64,000 bases of DNA from Marinobacter sp. AC-23 (GCF_001858325.1 NZ_MBPP01000006.1:102942-166941); one strand, 5' to 3'; positions 1 to 10,412 are shown, counted from the first letter of the stretch. Notes: generated by a model from the sequence alone, not told the origin. Numbers and translations: made by a program.

Positions 1-351
1 CTGATTTTCTTTATGGTCTCAACGACGTTTACCCGAGAAAGTCATTTGCAAGTGGAGCTGCCAGAAGCCAGTGGCGAGCCAGCGTCTGCCTCTGAGGTGA
101 AGCAGGTCGATGTTGTGATCAGCGCTGAGGGTCAGTACATATTGAACGGCAAAGCTCTCGTGAATAATCGCCGTGAGACGCTTGAGCGTGGTGTAGGCGA
201 GCTTGCCGAGGGTGACAAGACCCTACCGTTCGTTATCACTGCAGACGCTCGCACACCCCATGAGTACGTGGTTCGGGCTATGGATGTTGCAGGACGTCTG
301 GGCTTTTCCGGGCTAAGCATTACTACAGAACGTGAGGGCGAAAGCCAGTGA
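1..351 (+). CDS. exbD: ExbD/TolR-family biopolymer transport protein, 5' end cut by the window
   Basis: The reading frame is open from base 1 and begins inside the family's single N-terminal membrane helix (LIFFMVSTTF), so the cytoplasmic N-terminus and first part of the helix lie outside the window. The remainder is the periplasmic domain (about 110 residues) ending TTEREGESQ. ExbD/TolR proteins work with an ExbB/TolQ partner as a proton-driven motor in the inner membrane. The stop overlaps the GTG start of msbA by 3 bases. In Pseudomonas-type genomes an exbB-exbD pair sits directly before the lipid A genes, which fits this position. The symbol is a family name; the energised partner is unknown. 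Confidence 0.85.
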   Translation: MIFFMVSTTFTRESHLQVELPEASGEPASASEVKQVDVVISAEGQYILNGKALVNNRRETLERGVGELAEGDKTLPFVITADARTPHEYVVRAMDVAGRLGFSGLSITTEREGESQ

Positions 352-2125
352 GTCAAGCAGGGCCGAAACCAGACATCAAACAGGTTCAGCCGGGCGAAAG
401 CTGGGAGACATACAAGCGCCTTCTGGCCTATGTAAAACCTTTTTGGCTGGCGTTTTCTCTTGCGGTTTTAGGTAACGTTATTTATGCGGCAGCGTCCACG
501 GGAATGGCCGCAGCCATGGAATATGTGATAGCGGCCATTGAAAACCCCACCCAGCAAAACCGGATACTGCTGACTGCGTTAATTGTAGGTATGTTCACGT
601 TCCGTGGTATAGGAACATTTCTGAGCCAGTACTTCATTAGCTATGTTGGACGACAGGTTATTAACTCGCTCCGCAACGATGTGTTCAACCGATTGATGGC
701 ACTCCCGTCCCGCTACTTTGATGAAAACGCAGCCGGTAGGCTGGTCTCCAAACTGACTTTTAACGTTGAACAGGTCGCGGAAGCGACCACGAACGCTGTA
801 ACAATTACCCTCAGGGAAGGCCTTACGATTGTTGGCTTGCTTGGTTTTATGTTGTACACCAACTGGAAGCTGACTCTGATCTTTCTGGCTGTTGGGCCGT
901 TGATCGGAGCAGTTGTGAGCTACGCCAGCAAGCGGTTCCGCAAGATTAGCCAGCGTATACAAGGCTCAATGGGCGACATAACTCATGTGGCTTCCGAGGC
1001 AATTATTGGGTATCGGGTTGTACGGACGTTTGGTGGTGAAGAATACGAAAAGAAGCGTTTTCAAAAGGTTAATGATAGAAACTTAAAGCAAAGTCTGAAA
1101 ATGGCCTCTACTCAAGCCATTAGTGTTCCCGTCATTCAGACTCTGGTTGCGATTGCTATCGCAGCGCTCGTTTGGACCATGCTGGCGCCGGAGATACGAG
1201 GCGGTATGACCACGGGTCAGCTGGTTGCGTTTATTACTGCCGCTACCACCATGGCCAAGCCGATTCGCCAGGTGACATCGGTTCACGCCAAGATCCAGAA
1301 GGGTGTAGCGGCCGCGCACGATGTATTCAAAACCATAGACGAGCCCCCAGAGCAAGATCCCGGATCCTATACACCTGAGCGTGTAGAAGGCAACATTGAA
1401 TTTGATCAGGTATCGTTTCGCTACCGCGACCAGCTCGACAATGTATTGGAAGGCATCACCGTTGATATTCCCGCAGGCCAGAGCGTGGCCTTGGTAGGGC
1501 GTTCAGGCAGTGGTAAGTCAACCATGGTGAGCTTGTTACCTAGATTTTACGAGTACACGGGTGGCGATATCCGGATTGATGGACACTCACTCAAGGACTT
1601 TTCGCTAAAAGCGTTGCGAGCCCAGATTGCACTGGTTACTCAAAGCGTTGTGCTGTTTAACGATTCGATTGCGGCCAATATCGCCTACGGTGCGCTTCGG
1701 GAGTACAGCCGGGAAGAAATACGTGAGGCAGCAGGCAAAGCGCACGCACTGGAGTTTATCGACCGCATGCCTGAGGGATTGGACACCATGATTGGTGATA
1801 ACGGTGTCATGCTTTCAGGCGGGCAGCGGCAGCGCCTGGCGATTGCCAGGGCCTTGCTCAAAGATGCCCCCATACTGATTCTGGATGAGGCTACCTCGGC
1901 GTTGGATACTGAGTCTGAACGGCATATTCAGGAAGCCTGGAAACCGTTATTCAAGGCCGAACGACTCTGGTTATTGCCCACAGACTTTCGACCATAGAGA
2001 GCGCCGACAGGATTTTGGTCATGGACGATGGCCGCATTGTTGAATCCGGGCACCATGAAGAGCTTCTCGCCAAGAATGGCGCTTATGCTCAGTTACATCA
2101 AATGCAGTTCAGTGAACACGCATGA
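348..2125 (+). CDS. msbA: Lipid A export ATP-binding/permease MsbA, reading frame broken near 1937
   Basis: This is an ABC exporter half-transporter that flips lipid A-core across the inner membrane. An N-terminal six-helix membrane domain (about residues 25-320) precedes the nucleotide-binding domain, with Walker [10 protein letters not shown] near residue 385, signature LSGGQRQR near 488 and Walker [13 protein letters not shown] near 510. After HIQEA the frame goes wrong and stops at 1997. Restoring one base near 1936-1938 gives the expected [22 protein letters not shown] and a frame to TGA at 2125. That end overlaps the lpxK start by ATGA, which supports the repair. The start is GTG at 348. 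MsbA is normally essential, so the lesion is probably a sequence error. Confidence 0.9.
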
Positions 2126-3159
2126 TTTCCTTGATAGATCGCCTTTGGTACGGCAAAGGCCGGCCATTGCTTCTGTTAACACCGCTTTCATGGCTTTACC
2201 GCACGGTTGCTGAAGCACGGCGACGCAAAGCGATCAAGACGCATACCCAAAAGCTACCGGTGCCGGTTGTAGTTGTAGGTAACATCACAGCCGGAGGCAC
2301 CGGCAAATCCCCTTTAACCGCCTGGCTTGTGGATACCTTAAAAGCTGCCGGCTGGCGCCCCGTAGTGCTCAGCCGCGGCTATGGTGGCAACGCATCTGAT
2401 TACCCACTATTGGTGACCAAAGATACATTGCCGTCTCTGGCAGGCGACGAACCGGTTATGTTGGCGCAGGCAACTGGCACACCCGTGGTTGTTGATCCGG
2501 ATAGGTGCCGTGGGGCAGCGTTTGCTCTCGAACATGCGCTGGGAGATGTTCTGATCAGCGACGACGGGCTTCAGCACTACAGGCTGCCGCGGGATATTGA
2601 GTTTTCAGTGTTTGATGGCGCCCGGGGAGTAGGTAATGGTGCGTTGATTCCTGTTGGGCCTCTGCGAGAGCCCGCCAACAGGCTAGACACGGTTGATTAT
2701 GTGATTGTTAACGGGGCAGCCACTACCAACGATGCTGGCCGGGTACCACCCGAAGCGCTATCGGGCATCAAGCACTCACATATGTATGCCATGAATCTTC
2801 AGCCTACGCGTTTGGTTAACCTGAAAACCGGTGAAACCCGGTCGCCCGAAAGCCTTCAGGGGCAGAAGATTCGTGCGATAGCTGGCATAGGTAACCCGAC
2901 GCGCTTTTTTGATACGCTCAAAGAGCTAGGTGCAAAATTGATCGCTGTACCTTTCCCGGATCACCATCGTTTTCGCCCTGAAGATCTCGGTTCTGAACCC
3001 GGTCACATGCTGGTGATGACTGCCAAAGATGGGGTGAAATGCAGCAGTTTTGCGCCGGATAACGCGTGGGTGCTTTTTGTTGAAGCAACCTTGCCAAGGG
3101 CGTTGTCAGAATCTGTTCTTGAAAAATTGCGGGCGATTTCCGAGGCGCCTACTTCCTAA
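2122..3159 (+). CDS. lpxK: Tetraacyldisaccharide 4'-kinase LpxK
   Basis: LpxK phosphorylates the 4' position of the lipid A disaccharide at the inner face of the cytoplasmic membrane, a late step of the Raetz pathway. The protein is 345 residues, typical for the family. A P-loop variant ([12 protein letters not shown], about residues 57-68) follows an N-terminal hydrophobic stretch. [14 protein letters not shown] and the C-terminal TAKDGVKC are family hallmarks. It starts with ATG overlapping the end of msbA, and the next gene begins about 20 bases after its stop. The two genes form the lipid A part of the operon. Confidence 0.95.
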   Translation: MISLIDRLWYGKGRPLLLLTPLSWLYRTVAEARRRKAIKTHTQKLPVPVVVVGNITAGGTGKSPLTAWLVDTLKAAGWRPVVLSRGYGGNASDYPLLVTKDTLPSLAGDEPVMLAQATGTPVVVDPDRCRGAAFALEHALGDVLISDDGLQHYRLPRDIEFSVFDGARGVGNGALIPVGPLREPANRLDTVDYVIVNGAATTNDAGRVPPEALSGIKHSHMYAMNLQPTRLVNLKTGETRSPESLQGQKIRAIAGIGNPTRFFDTLKELGAKLIAVPFPDHHRFRPEDLGSEPGHMLVMTAKDGVKCSSFAPDNAWVLFVEATLPRALSESVLEKLRAISEAPTS

Positions 3160-3178
3160 CTGTCAGTGAGATTGCACT

Positions 3179-3367
3179 ATGGATAAAAAACTCGTGGCCA
3201 TGCTTGCTTGCCCTGTTTGTAAGGGTGAGCTGAAGTTGAATGAAGCAAAAACCGAACTGACATGCTTTCAGGATGGCATGGCTTTCCCTATTCGCGAGGG
3301 TATTCCCGTGATGCTGGCTACTGAGGCCCGCACGCTTACCACCGACGAGCGCCTTCACAAAAACTGA
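3179..3367 (+). CDS. ycaR: Trm112-family small zinc-ribbon-like protein (YcaR/UPF0434)
   Basis: A 62-residue protein with the Trm112-like fold signature: [11 protein letters not shown] near the N-terminus, then [11 protein letters not shown]. One CPxC pair is seen (residues 11-14), and a cysteine lies at CFQDG. Its molecular role in bacteria is not established. It is conserved between lpxK and kdsB in many gammaproteobacteria, as here. The sequence shows no membrane segment or signal peptide. Confidence 0.9.
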   Translation: MDKKLVAMLACPVCKGELKLNEAKTELTCFQDGMAFPIREGIPVMLATEARTLTTDERLHKN

Positions 3368-3394
3368 ACACATTCTCTGCAGGATCGAAACCCC

Positions 3395-4210
3395 ATGTCT
3401 TTTACGGTTGTGATTCCGGCTCGTTATGCCTCTACCCGTTTGCCGGGTAAACCTCTGCTGGATATTGCGGGCAAGCCCATGATTCAGCATGTTTGCGAGC
3501 GCGCATCAGAAAGTCAGGCCAGCCGCATTGTTGTAGCCACGGATGATTCACGTATTCAGGCCGCTTGTGAGGCATTTGGTGCTGAAGTTGTCATGACCTC
3601 GCCTAACCATGTTAGCGGCACCGATCGCCTTGAGGAGGTTGTGCGCAAGCTTGGGCTTGATTCGGATCACCGTGTTGTGAATGTGCAGGGTGATGAGCCT
3701 TTAATTCCAGCAGAGCTGATCGACCAGGTTGCGGGCAATCTGGAGCGTTATCCGGAGGCTGCAATCGCGACACTCTGCGAGCGCCTGCATGATCTGGAAC
3801 AGGTGTTCAACCCCAATGTGGTGAAGGTTGTGTTTGATGTAGAGGGTATGGCTCATTACTTCAGTCGTGCACCCATTCCGTGGGCACGGGATTACTGGAG
3901 TGATATTGGCAAAGATAACCTGACGGCGCCCAATGCGGGGGCTGCTCTTAAGGATGGCTCAGGGTACTTTCGCCACATTGGTATTTACGGGTACCGCGCT
4001 AGTGTACTTGCCCAGTTTGTATCCTGGCCCCCGGCGCCAACCGAACAGGCGGAATCCCTGGAACAGCTTAGAGCTTTGTATAACGGTGCTCGTATCCATG
4101 TTGAAGTAGCAGCCGGAACGCCACCGGCAGGCGTTGACACGGAAGCGGATTTGCAGCGGGTTAGGGCCTGGATGGCCAAATCCATTGAAACAGGAGAAAA
4201 CGGGGCATGA
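3395..4210 (+). CDS. kdsB: 3-deoxy-manno-octulosonate cytidylyltransferase KdsB
   Basis: KdsB activates KDO with CTP to CMP-KDO, the donor for the inner core of lipopolysaccharide. The N-terminal nucleotide-binding signature [16 protein letters not shown] lies at residues 5-20, SGTDRLEE near residue 72, and [10 protein letters not shown] near 95. At 271 residues it is about 20 longer than E. coli KdsB, with the excess at the C-terminus. Its stop overlaps the ATG of the following phosphatase gene (ATGA), so the two are translationally coupled. A KDO gene next to lpxK and msbA completes a lipid A/inner core operon. Confidence 0.95.
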   Translation: MSFTVVIPARYASTRLPGKPLLDIAGKPMIQHVCERASESQASRIVVATDDSRIQAACEAFGAEVVMTSPNHVSGTDRLEEVVRKLGLDSDHRVVNVQGDEPLIPAELIDQVAGNLERYPEAAIATLCERLHDLEQVFNPNVVKVVFDVEGMAHYFSRAPIPWARDYWSDIGKDNLTAPNAGAALKDGSGYFRHIGIYGYRASVLAQFVSWPPAPTEQAESLEQLRALYNGARIHVEVAAGTPPAGVDTEADLQRVRAWMAKSIETGENGA

Positions 4211-4686
4211 GTAACCACGCCAGTGTGCTTTTTGTGTGTCTTGGCAATATTTGTCGTTCGCCAACCGCAGAGGGTGTATTTCGCAAACTGGTAGAACAGG
4301 CTGGGTTGCAGGAGCAAATTCACATCGATTCGTGTGGAACCAGCAATTGGCACATAGGTAAAGGGCCTGATTCTCGATCATTGGAAGCTGCAGGGAAGCG
4401 AGGGGTAGATATCAGCGGGCATAAGGCGCGTCAGTTTACCGAGAAAGACCTGGACACCTTCGACTATGTGGTGGTGATGGATCGCCAGAATTTGGCCGAT
4501 GTAAAAGACATCTGGCACCAGAATGGTGGCACGAAACCCACACTGTTTCTTGAGTATGGCAGCTCTGAATTCGCAGAAGTTCCCGACCCCTATTACGGAG
4601 GTGAGGACGGGTTTGAGCACGTGCTTGATTTGATCGAAGAGGCTGGCGCAGGCCTGCTTCGGAGTATTCAGGAAGTTATGGCGTGA
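4207..4686 (+). CDS. Low-molecular-weight protein tyrosine phosphatase
   Basis: A 159-residue cytoplasmic phosphatase. The P-loop is CLGNICRS with the CX5R nucleophile C11 and arginine R17, and the general acid aspartate sits in DPYYGG near residue 127. It matches the LMW-PTPase family (Wzb, Etp, PtpA). In exopolysaccharide loci such enzymes dephosphorylate BY-kinases, but no kinase is encoded nearby, so its substrate here is unknown. It is embedded in the lipid A/KDO operon, overlapping kdsB and murB by 4 bases at each end. Confidence 0.92.
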   Translation: MSNHASVLFVCLGNICRSPTAEGVFRKLVEQAGLQEQIHIDSCGTSNWHIGKGPDSRSLEAAGKRGVDISGHKARQFTEKDLDTFDYVVVMDRQNLADVKDIWHQNGGTKPTLFLEYGSSEFAEVPDPYYGGEDGFEHVLDLIEEAGAGLLRSIQEVMA

Positions 4687-5732
4687 GCCTGCAGGCAAAA
4701 CTTCAGGAGAACGTTGGGCTATCAAGGCTCAACACTCTGAGTGTATCCGCAACAGCAAAGCACTACATGGACGTTGCAGGCCTGGATGACTTGCATGGCG
4801 CACTGGCGTGGGCGCAAGAGAGCGGGCAAAAAACATTGGTGCTTGGCAGCGGCAGCAACCTTGTTTTTGCGGGTGACTTTGATGGCCTTGTGATTCGCAT
4901 GCGAATAGCAGCGCGATACTGGGAGAAGGTTGACGACTCAGGCGCCACACTGGTTTTGGGGGCTGGCGAAAACTGGCACGAAGCAGTGCTTTATGCCGCC
5001 GGAGCCGGTTACCGGGGTATTGAGAATCTGGCGCTTATTCCAGGCACAGCCGGTGCTGCGCCGGTTCAGAATATAGGCGCATACGGCGTTGAGCTTGGCG
5101 ATACTTTGGTCTCCGTAACGGCGCTGGATCGCGATTCCAGCCAGCTTGTTTGCCTTGATAACGCAGATTGTGGCTTTGCCTACAGAGACAGTTTGTTCAA
5201 GCGCTCGCCCGGCCGCTACATCATTACCCAGATAAGGCTCAGGTTGTCCCGCACACAGCCTTTGCAGCTTGGCTACAGGGATCTTGAAGATTACCTTGGC
5301 AGCGCCGTCTCTCAGGACCTGGATGCTTTAGCAGTAGCCGAGGCTGTGATGGCGATACGTCGCCGAAAGCTGCCGGATCCGGAGATAATTCCCAACGCCG
5401 GTAGTTTTTTCAAAAACCCGGTAGTGCCTGTGGAACAGTTTAGTGAACTTCAGGCTGCGCACCCACACGTTGTTGGCTATCCATACAATGGCAAGGTAAA
5501 GCTTGCTGCAGCTTGGCTGATTGACCAAAGCGGATGGAAGGGCTACCGAAATGCCCGCGTAGGCGTTCATAACCGTCAAGCATTGGTGCTGATTAATCAT
5601 TCTGGTGGAACAGGGCGTGATGTCTTGGCGCTGGCTTCGGAAATCTGCCAGTCGGTAAAGGAGCGCTTTGGTGTAAAGCTGGAGATGGAGCCGGGCATCG
5701 TAGGCGGCACAGCGCCACAACTGAGCATCTAA
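4683..5732 (+). CDS. murB: UDP-N-acetylenolpyruvoylglucosamine reductase MurB
   Basis: This FAD enzyme uses NADPH to reduce UDP-GlcNAc-enolpyruvate to UDP-MurNAc, the second committed step of peptidoglycan synthesis. Visible signatures are GSGSNLV (about residue 55), IPGTAGAAPVQNIGAYG (about 118-134), FAYRDSLFK (about 165), NAGSFFKNP with the proton-donor serine (about 238) and MEPGIVGG near the C-terminus. The 349-residue length and the extra loop fit the E. coli-type (type I) enzymes. Translation starts at GTG, overlapping the phosphatase stop (GTGA). It is the last gene of the operon and is followed by an inverted repeat. Confidence 0.95.
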   Translation: MSLQAKLQENVGLSRLNTLSVSATAKHYMDVAGLDDLHGALAWAQESGQKTLVLGSGSNLVFAGDFDGLVIRMRIAARYWEKVDDSGATLVLGAGENWHEAVLYAAGAGYRGIENLALIPGTAGAAPVQNIGAYGVELGDTLVSVTALDRDSSQLVCLDNADCGFAYRDSLFKRSPGRYIITQIRLRLSRTQPLQLGYRDLEDYLGSAVSQDLDALAVAEAVMAIRRRKLPDPEIIPNAGSFFKNPVVPVEQFSELQAAHPHVVGYPYNGKVKLAAAWLIDQSGWKGYRNARVGVHNRQALVLINHSGGTGRDVLALASEICQSVKERFGVKLEMEPGIVGGTAPQLSI

Positions 5733-5744
5733 CCGCTTGGCCGA

Positions 5745-5776
5745 TGATCCAAGGCCTTGCGACAGGCCTTGGATCA
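5745..5776. terminator. Inverted repeat between convergent murB and proS, likely bidirectional terminator
   Basis: A perfect 13-bp stem (TGATCCAAGGCCT / AGGCCTTGGATCA) with a 6-base loop lies in the 63-bp gap between the murB stop and the proS stop. The position suits termination from both sides. The T-tract on the plus side is poor (AGATCTCTTAA), so rho-independent efficiency is uncertain. Confidence 0.65.
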
Positions 5777-5795
5777 GATCTCTTAATAAGTGCTT

Positions 5796-7546
5796 TTATA
5801 AACTCTTGCGAGGCGATGCCTTGATCAGAAGCGGCAAAGCCTCTTCGATGGCAATGTCCTGCTTGTCTGCATCCCTGCGCCCCTTGTACTCCAGTGTGCC
5901 GGCAGCAAGCCCGCGATCTGAAATGACAAAGCGGTGGGGGATTCCGATCAATTCCATATCCGCAAATTTTACGCCGGGGCGCTCTTTACGGTCGTCCAGC
6001 AACACATCGTAGCCCGCCTGCTTTAACCGCTCGTAAAGTTTCTCGCCGGCTTCCGCTACTACGGGCGTTTTGTGGGCATTCAGCGTAACAATAGCCACCT
6101 GAAAGGGGGCAATGGCATCCGGCCAGGTAATGCCTTTGTCATCGTGATTCTGCTCAATTGAGGCCGCCACAATGCGGGACACGCCGATTCCGTAGCAGCC
6201 CATATCCATGATTACGGTTTTACCGTTCTCGTCGAGTACCGTGGCGTTCATGGCGGTGCTGTATTTGTTGCCCAGCTTGAAGATGTGGCCAACTTCAATG
6301 CCTCTGCGTATTTCCAGCGTACCCTTGCCATCCGGGCTGGCATCGCCTTCTACAACATCGCGAATGTCTTCAGTGCGGCCCAACGGCAAGTCTCGTTCCC
6401 AGTTTACGCCTGTCAGGTGGTAGCCTTCCTTGTTGGCACCGCACACGAAATCGGCAAGGTGGGCCGCGCTGCGATCCACAATAACGGTAACGTTCAGATT
6501 TACCGGGCCAATGGATCCGGGCTTGCAGCCAATGGTTGATTCGATTTCTTCATCGGTTGCCATGGTCAATGGCTCTGCAACGCCTGCTAAATTTTCTGCT
6601 TTAATTTCGTTTAACGTATGGTCGCCACGCAAGATCAAGGCAACCAAGCCGGCCTTGTTCTTTTCATTTCCTTCACTCGCCTCATCCGCTTCTGCTTTAA
6701 CCAGCAAAGTTTTAACCGTGCGGGTGGCATCAATGTTCAGAAATTGCGAAATAGCCTCAATGGTGCGCTGATCCGGCGTTGCAATCTCTTTCAACTCTTC
6801 AGCCGGTGCTGCGCGCTCGCCAGATGGGGCAACGGCTTCGGCCTTTTCGATGTTGGCGGCGTAATCGCTGTCAGTGCTGAATACAATGTCGTCTTCGCCT
6901 GAGGAGGCGAGCACATGGAATTCATGGGACGCACTGCCGCCAATGGCACCTGAATCGGCTTGTACCGGCCGGTAATCCAGGCCCAGGCGGTCAAAGATGG
7001 CGCAGTAGGTGCGGTGCATAACCTGATAGGTTTCATCCAGGGATTCGGCATTCACGTGAAAGGAGTAGGCGTCCTTCATGATGAACTCCCGGGCGCGCAT
7101 CACCCGAAGCGGGGACGACGCTCGTCGCGGAACTTGGTCTGGATCTGATAGAAGCTGGCCGGCAGTTCCTTGTAGCTTTTCAGCTCATTGCGGACCAGGT
7201 CGGTAATGACTTCTTCGTGGGTGGGGCCAAAACAGAACTCACGGCCGTGGCGGTCATTCATTCTTAGTAGCTCACCACCATATTGCGTCCAGCGCCCGGA
7301 CTCTTCCCAGAGCTCTGCTGGTTGAATCGCCGGCATCAGCAATTCCTGCGCGCCGCTTTTATCCATTTCTTCACGAACAATCCGCTCTACCTTGCGCAAG
7401 GTCCGCAAGCCCATGGGCAGCCATGTGTAAAGGCCGGCCGCCAGTTTCCGGATCATGCCTGCACGCAACATCAGCTGGTGGCTGATAACCTCGGCGTCAG
7501 AAGGCGTCTCTTTCTGGGTTGCAATCAGATAACGGCTTGCTCGCAT
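5796..7546 (-). CDS. proS: Prolyl-tRNA synthetase ProS, reading frame broken near 7104
   Basis: A class II aminoacyl-tRNA synthetase of the bacterial type, with the editing (INS) domain between motifs 2 and 3. The N-terminal 148 residues (from [19 protein letters not shown]) end in [10 protein letters not shown] and then a stop. The rest resumes in another frame as [15 protein letters not shown] and runs 435 residues to the stop at 5796, including motif 3 ([13 protein letters not shown]) and the anticodon-binding domain. Adding one G to the GGG run at 7103-7105 (minus strand) gives the canonical PRFGVMRAREF. The joined protein is about 583 residues, normal for the family. ProS is essential, so a sequencing error is the likely cause. 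Confidence 0.9.
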
Positions 7547-7654
7547 TGTGGTTTCCGTTCAGTGGTGTTTCATAGAATAAAGTGGCGTTTATTGTACGGA
7601 GCTTCCGCACAAGGTACAGACGGCGAAAGCTTTATCCGGCCAGTGGGCGAGAAG

Positions 7655-8152
7655 TTACGACAAATACCCCAGAGGCAGGGCCGTGCTATCAATAACACGC
7701 TTTAAAACAAAGCTTGAGTGAACGCCGCTGACGCCCTGAATCCGGGTTATTCGGTTGAGCAGAAAGTGATGGTATTGATCCATATCGGGCACCACCACTT
7801 TCAGCATGTAATCTGCATCGTGCCCTGTGACCAGATAGCACTCCAGCACTTCAGGGTATTCACTCACCTGTTCTTCAAACGCTGCAAAGCGCTCAGGTGT
7901 GTGCCGGTCCATCCCTATCAGAATGATAGCAGTCAGTGAGAGGCCGAGCTTTTTGTGATCAAGCACCGTTACCGTGCGCACAATAATGCCCGCATCTTCA
8001 AGGGCGCGTACTCGTCTCAGGCAGGGGGAGGGGGATAACCCCACTTTTTCTGCAAGCTGCTGGTTGGTCAGGGACGCGTCTTTTTGGATCTGGGCCAGAA
8101 TCTTCCGGTCTATTTTGTCTATTTGTATGAGAATGTCGTTATTTGGCAGCAT
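7655..8152 (-). CDS. Lrp/AsnC-family transcriptional regulator
   Basis: 165 residues. An N-terminal winged helix-turn-helix (IDRKILAQIQKDASLTNQQLAEKVGLSPSPCL, about residues 12-45) is followed by a RAM/effector domain (LECYLVTGHDADYMLKVVVPDM). This is the feast/famine regulator architecture, which senses amino acids as dimer-based octamers. It is transcribed divergently from leuA across a 146-bp gap, so it may regulate leuA and itself. That is inference from position. It is not clearly the global Lrp itself; a local AsnC-type regulator is equally possible. Confidence 0.88.
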   Translation of the reverse strand: MLPNNDILIQIDKIDRKILAQIQKDASLTNQQLAEKVGLSPSPCLRRVRALEDAGIIVRTVTVLDHKKLGLSLTAIILIGMDRHTPERFAAFEEQVSEYPEVLECYLVTGHDADYMLKVVVPDMDQYHHFLLNRITRIQGVSGVHSSFVLKRVIDSTALPLGYLS

Positions 8153-8298
8153 AAAATTGCTTTATCGTTTGAGTTAATGGCAGGAATAGCCAATAAAGTA
8201 CGCTTTAAGGAGCTATTTCGCAATCACCTGTCGCCAGAAAGGCGTTAAACTTGATTCCTGAACATAGAACCCCCGAACCGCTACGGAGAACCACAAGC

Positions 8299-9993
8299 AT
8301 GGCTTTTGATCATCGCAAATACGCAGCTTTTCGGCCGGTGGCCAAAACTGATCGCCGCTGGCCAGACAAGGTTATCCAAAAGGCACCCACTTGGTGTGCG
8401 GTGGATCTTCGCGATGGCAACCAGGCTCTGGTAAAGCCTATGAATGTTGCCCAGAAACAGCGCATGTTCGATTTGCTCGTAAAACTGGGGTTCAAGGAGA
8501 TCGAAATCGGCTTTCCCGCAGCTAGCCAGCCGGATTTTGATTTTTGCCGCAAGCTGATTGAAGAAAACCGAATTCCTGAGGATGTGAAAATCCAGGTGCT
8601 TACCCAGGCACGGCCAGCGTTGATTGAACGCACCTATGAGGCCTTGAAAGGTGCCCGTCGCGCCATTGTTCACGTTTATAACTCTACGTCGACGGTACAG
8701 CGTGAGCAGGTGTTTGGGCTGGATCGGGCGGGAATCCGGGACATCGCGGTAAGGGGCGCTCAAGTGGTCAAGGATTTGGCTGCTCAGCATCCAGAAACGG
8801 AGTGGACTTTTCAGTACTCGCCGGAGAGCTTTACAGGCACAGAATTGGATTTTGCCGTTGAAGTTATTGATGCGGTATCGGACGTATGGCGCCCAGATGA
8901 AGGGCAGCCGGTTATTATTAACTTGCCTGCAACTGTGGAAATGTCCACGCCGAACGTGTTCGCAGATCAGATCGAATGGGTGTGTGACAACATTCGCCGC
9001 CGGGACTACATAAGCATCAGTGTGCACACCCACAATGACCGGGGCTGTGGTGTGGCAGCGGCGGAGTTGGCGGTTATGGCCGGGGCAGATCGCGTTGAAG
9101 GTACGCTGATGGGCAACGGTGAGCGCACGGGCAACATGGATTTGGTAACCATGGCTATGAACCTGTATTCCCAGGGTATTGACCCCACGCTGGATTTGTC
9201 TGGCATGGCGGAGATTACGGAGGTTGTTGAGGCCTGTACTGAAATCTCTACCCATCCTCGCCATCCGTACGCTGGCGAGCTGGTGTTCACCGCGTTCTCG
9301 GGTAGCCATCAGGACGCCATTCGTAAATGCCTGGCGCGTAGAAAAGATGGGGATGCATGGAATGTCGCGTATTTGCCTATAGATCCATTTGATTTGGGTC
9401 GTCGGTACGAAGAGGTTGTGCGTATCAACAGCCAATCTGGTAAAGGCGGGGTGGCCTATATCCTCGAGCGAGACTACAACATCAGCTTGCCGCGCTGGCT
9501 GCAGATCGAGTTCAGCAAGGTGGTTCAACAGGCCGCAGAAACGAATGGTGGCGAGATTGATTCAATGGCCATTCATAGCTTGTTTGAGCAACGTTACCTG
9601 AAGGTTCATGACGACTGGGCGCTGCGTGGCTATGATCTGCACAGAGATGAGAATGGCGTTTACGCTGAGGTGACCTTTGGTTGTGAATCGGCCCCGGCGA
9701 GGCTCGAAGGACATGGCCTTGGTGCGGTGGAGGCAGTTTCTGCTGCGCTGGAGAAGCGCTTTGGGTTTGCTATAGCGGTAGAAGCCTATGATGAGTTTGC
9801 GTTGGGAGAGGGCACCCAGGCCAATGCGCTGGCCTGTATCCGTTTGACCGCCGGAGGCAAGCATTGCAGTGCGGCAGCCTTGGCCGAAGATACAACCTCC
9901 GCAACTCTGCAGGCATTGTTTTCCGCAGTCGCCCAAGCAGCGGGTGAGTTTGAGGGCAAGGTTGGCAGCCAGGAAGGTGCGGTAAGCGCCTGA
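8299..9993 (+). CDS. leuA: 2-isopropylmalate synthase LeuA, long form
   Basis: Condenses 2-oxoisovalerate with acetyl-CoA, the first step of leucine synthesis. The HMGL-like catalytic domain shows DLRDGNQAL near residue 35 and the metal-binding HTHNDRGCG near 240. The C-terminal region is the leucine-sensing regulatory domain. I chose ATG 8299 (MAFDHRKYAAFRPV) because ACGGAGA lies just upstream and the family starts there; an in-frame ATG at 8251 adds 16 unconserved residues. At 564 residues it is the long LeuA type found in Pseudomonas, not the 520-residue enterobacterial type. No leucine-rich leader peptide is visible upstream. Confidence 0.94.
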   Translation: MAFDHRKYAAFRPVAKTDRRWPDKVIQKAPTWCAVDLRDGNQALVKPMNVAQKQRMFDLLVKLGFKEIEIGFPAASQPDFDFCRKLIEENRIPEDVKIQVLTQARPALIERTYEALKGARRAIVHVYNSTSTVQREQVFGLDRAGIRDIAVRGAQVVKDLAAQHPETEWTFQYSPESFTGTELDFAVEVIDAVSDVWRPDEGQPVIINLPATVEMSTPNVFADQIEWVCDNIRRRDYISISVHTHNDRGCGVAAAELAVMAGADRVEGTLMGNGERTGNMDLVTMAMNLYSQGIDPTLDLSGMAEITEVVEACTEISTHPRHPYAGELVFTAFSGSHQDAIRKCLARRKDGDAWNVAYLPIDPFDLGRRYEEVVRINSQSGKGGVAYILERDYNISLPRWLQIEFSKVVQQAAETNGGEIDSMAIHSLFEQRYLKVHDDWALRGYDLHRDENGVYAEVTFGCESAPARLEGHGLGAVEAVSAALEKRFGFAIAVEAYDEFALGEGTQANALACIRLTAGGKHCSAAALAEDTTSATLQALFSAVAQAAGEFEGKVGSQEGAVSA

Positions 9994-10028
9994 TAAGGCG
10001 AGCCCATTACTCGTTTATTTCGCTCAAA

Positions 10029-10064
10029 ATGCAACAAGCCGGCACAGGTGCCGGCTTGTTGCAT
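10029..10064. terminator. Long perfect inverted repeat between leuA and csp
   Basis: A 17-bp perfect stem with only two unpaired central bases (AG) is built around CAAGCCGGCAC / GTGCCGGCTTG. It sits 35 bp after the leuA stop and 26 bp from the end of the oppositely oriented cold-shock gene. It can therefore terminate both transcripts. A short T-rich stretch follows on each side rather than a strong T-tract. Confidence 0.75.
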
Positions 10065-10090
10065 TCTTCCATGCCCGTGAGGGGCAAAGG

Positions 10091-10300
10091 TTAAACGGGT
10101 GTTACGTTTTCCGCCTGTGGGCCTTTTGGGCCCTGTGTGACGGTGAACTGTACTTGCTGACCTTCGGTCAGGGTACGGAACCCGCCAGAGTTGATGGCAC
10201 TGTAGTGCACAAAGACGTCATCGCCGCCGTCCTGAGCAATGAAGCCGAACCCTTTGGATTCGTTAAACCACTTTACGCTGCCTGTTTTTGTATCTGACAT
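10091..10300 (-). CDS. Cold-shock protein, CspA family
   Basis: A 69-residue single OB-fold cold-shock domain with RNP1 KGFGFI and RNP2 VFVHY, the aromatic patches that bind single-stranded RNA or DNA. Such proteins act as RNA chaperones; whether this copy is cold-inducible or constitutive cannot be told from the coding sequence. It has its own sigma70-like promoter about 65 bp upstream and shares a terminator with leuA, so it is probably monocistronic. Confidence 0.95.
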   Translation of the reverse strand: MSDTKTGSVKWFNESKGFGFIAQDGGDDVFVHYSAINSGGFRTLTEGQQVQFTVTQGPKGPQAENVTPV

Positions 10301-10364
10301 TGATCTTTCCTGTATTTCTGAGATTCCCCCTCACGGGGCGCTGAAGATTTTCCACAGCAAATTT

Positions 10365-10392
10365 AGTATAGACCGACTTTGGGGGTCGTCAA
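10365..10392 (-). promoter_or_regulatory. Sigma70-like promoter for the cold-shock gene
   Basis: On the minus strand TTGACG (10387-10392) and TATACT (10365-10370) are separated by 16 bp. The predicted start would leave an untranslated leader of roughly 55-60 bases before the ATG at 10300. This is shorter than the approximately 160-base leader of E. coli cspA. Confidence 0.6.
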
Positions 10393-10412
10393 CGTTGTCT
10401 GAACGGCTTCTT

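Noticed and set aside
1997..2125. Programmed frameshifting as an explanation for msbA, pal and similar breaks
   Set aside because: There is no slippery heptamer with downstream stem at the sites, and the frames change in ordinary short runs in unrelated genes.
8178..8249. A 23-codon open frame (MAGIANKVRFKELF...) upstream of leuA, considered as a leader peptide
   Set aside because: It has only two leucines, no leucine run and no terminator/antiterminator pair before leuA, so an attenuation leader is not supported.
8281..9528. A 415-codon open frame on the minus strand opposite leuA
   Set aside because: It mirrors leuA codons, has an unnatural amino acid mix rich in His, Arg and Gln, and no ribosome site. 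leuA on the plus strand is a clear family match.
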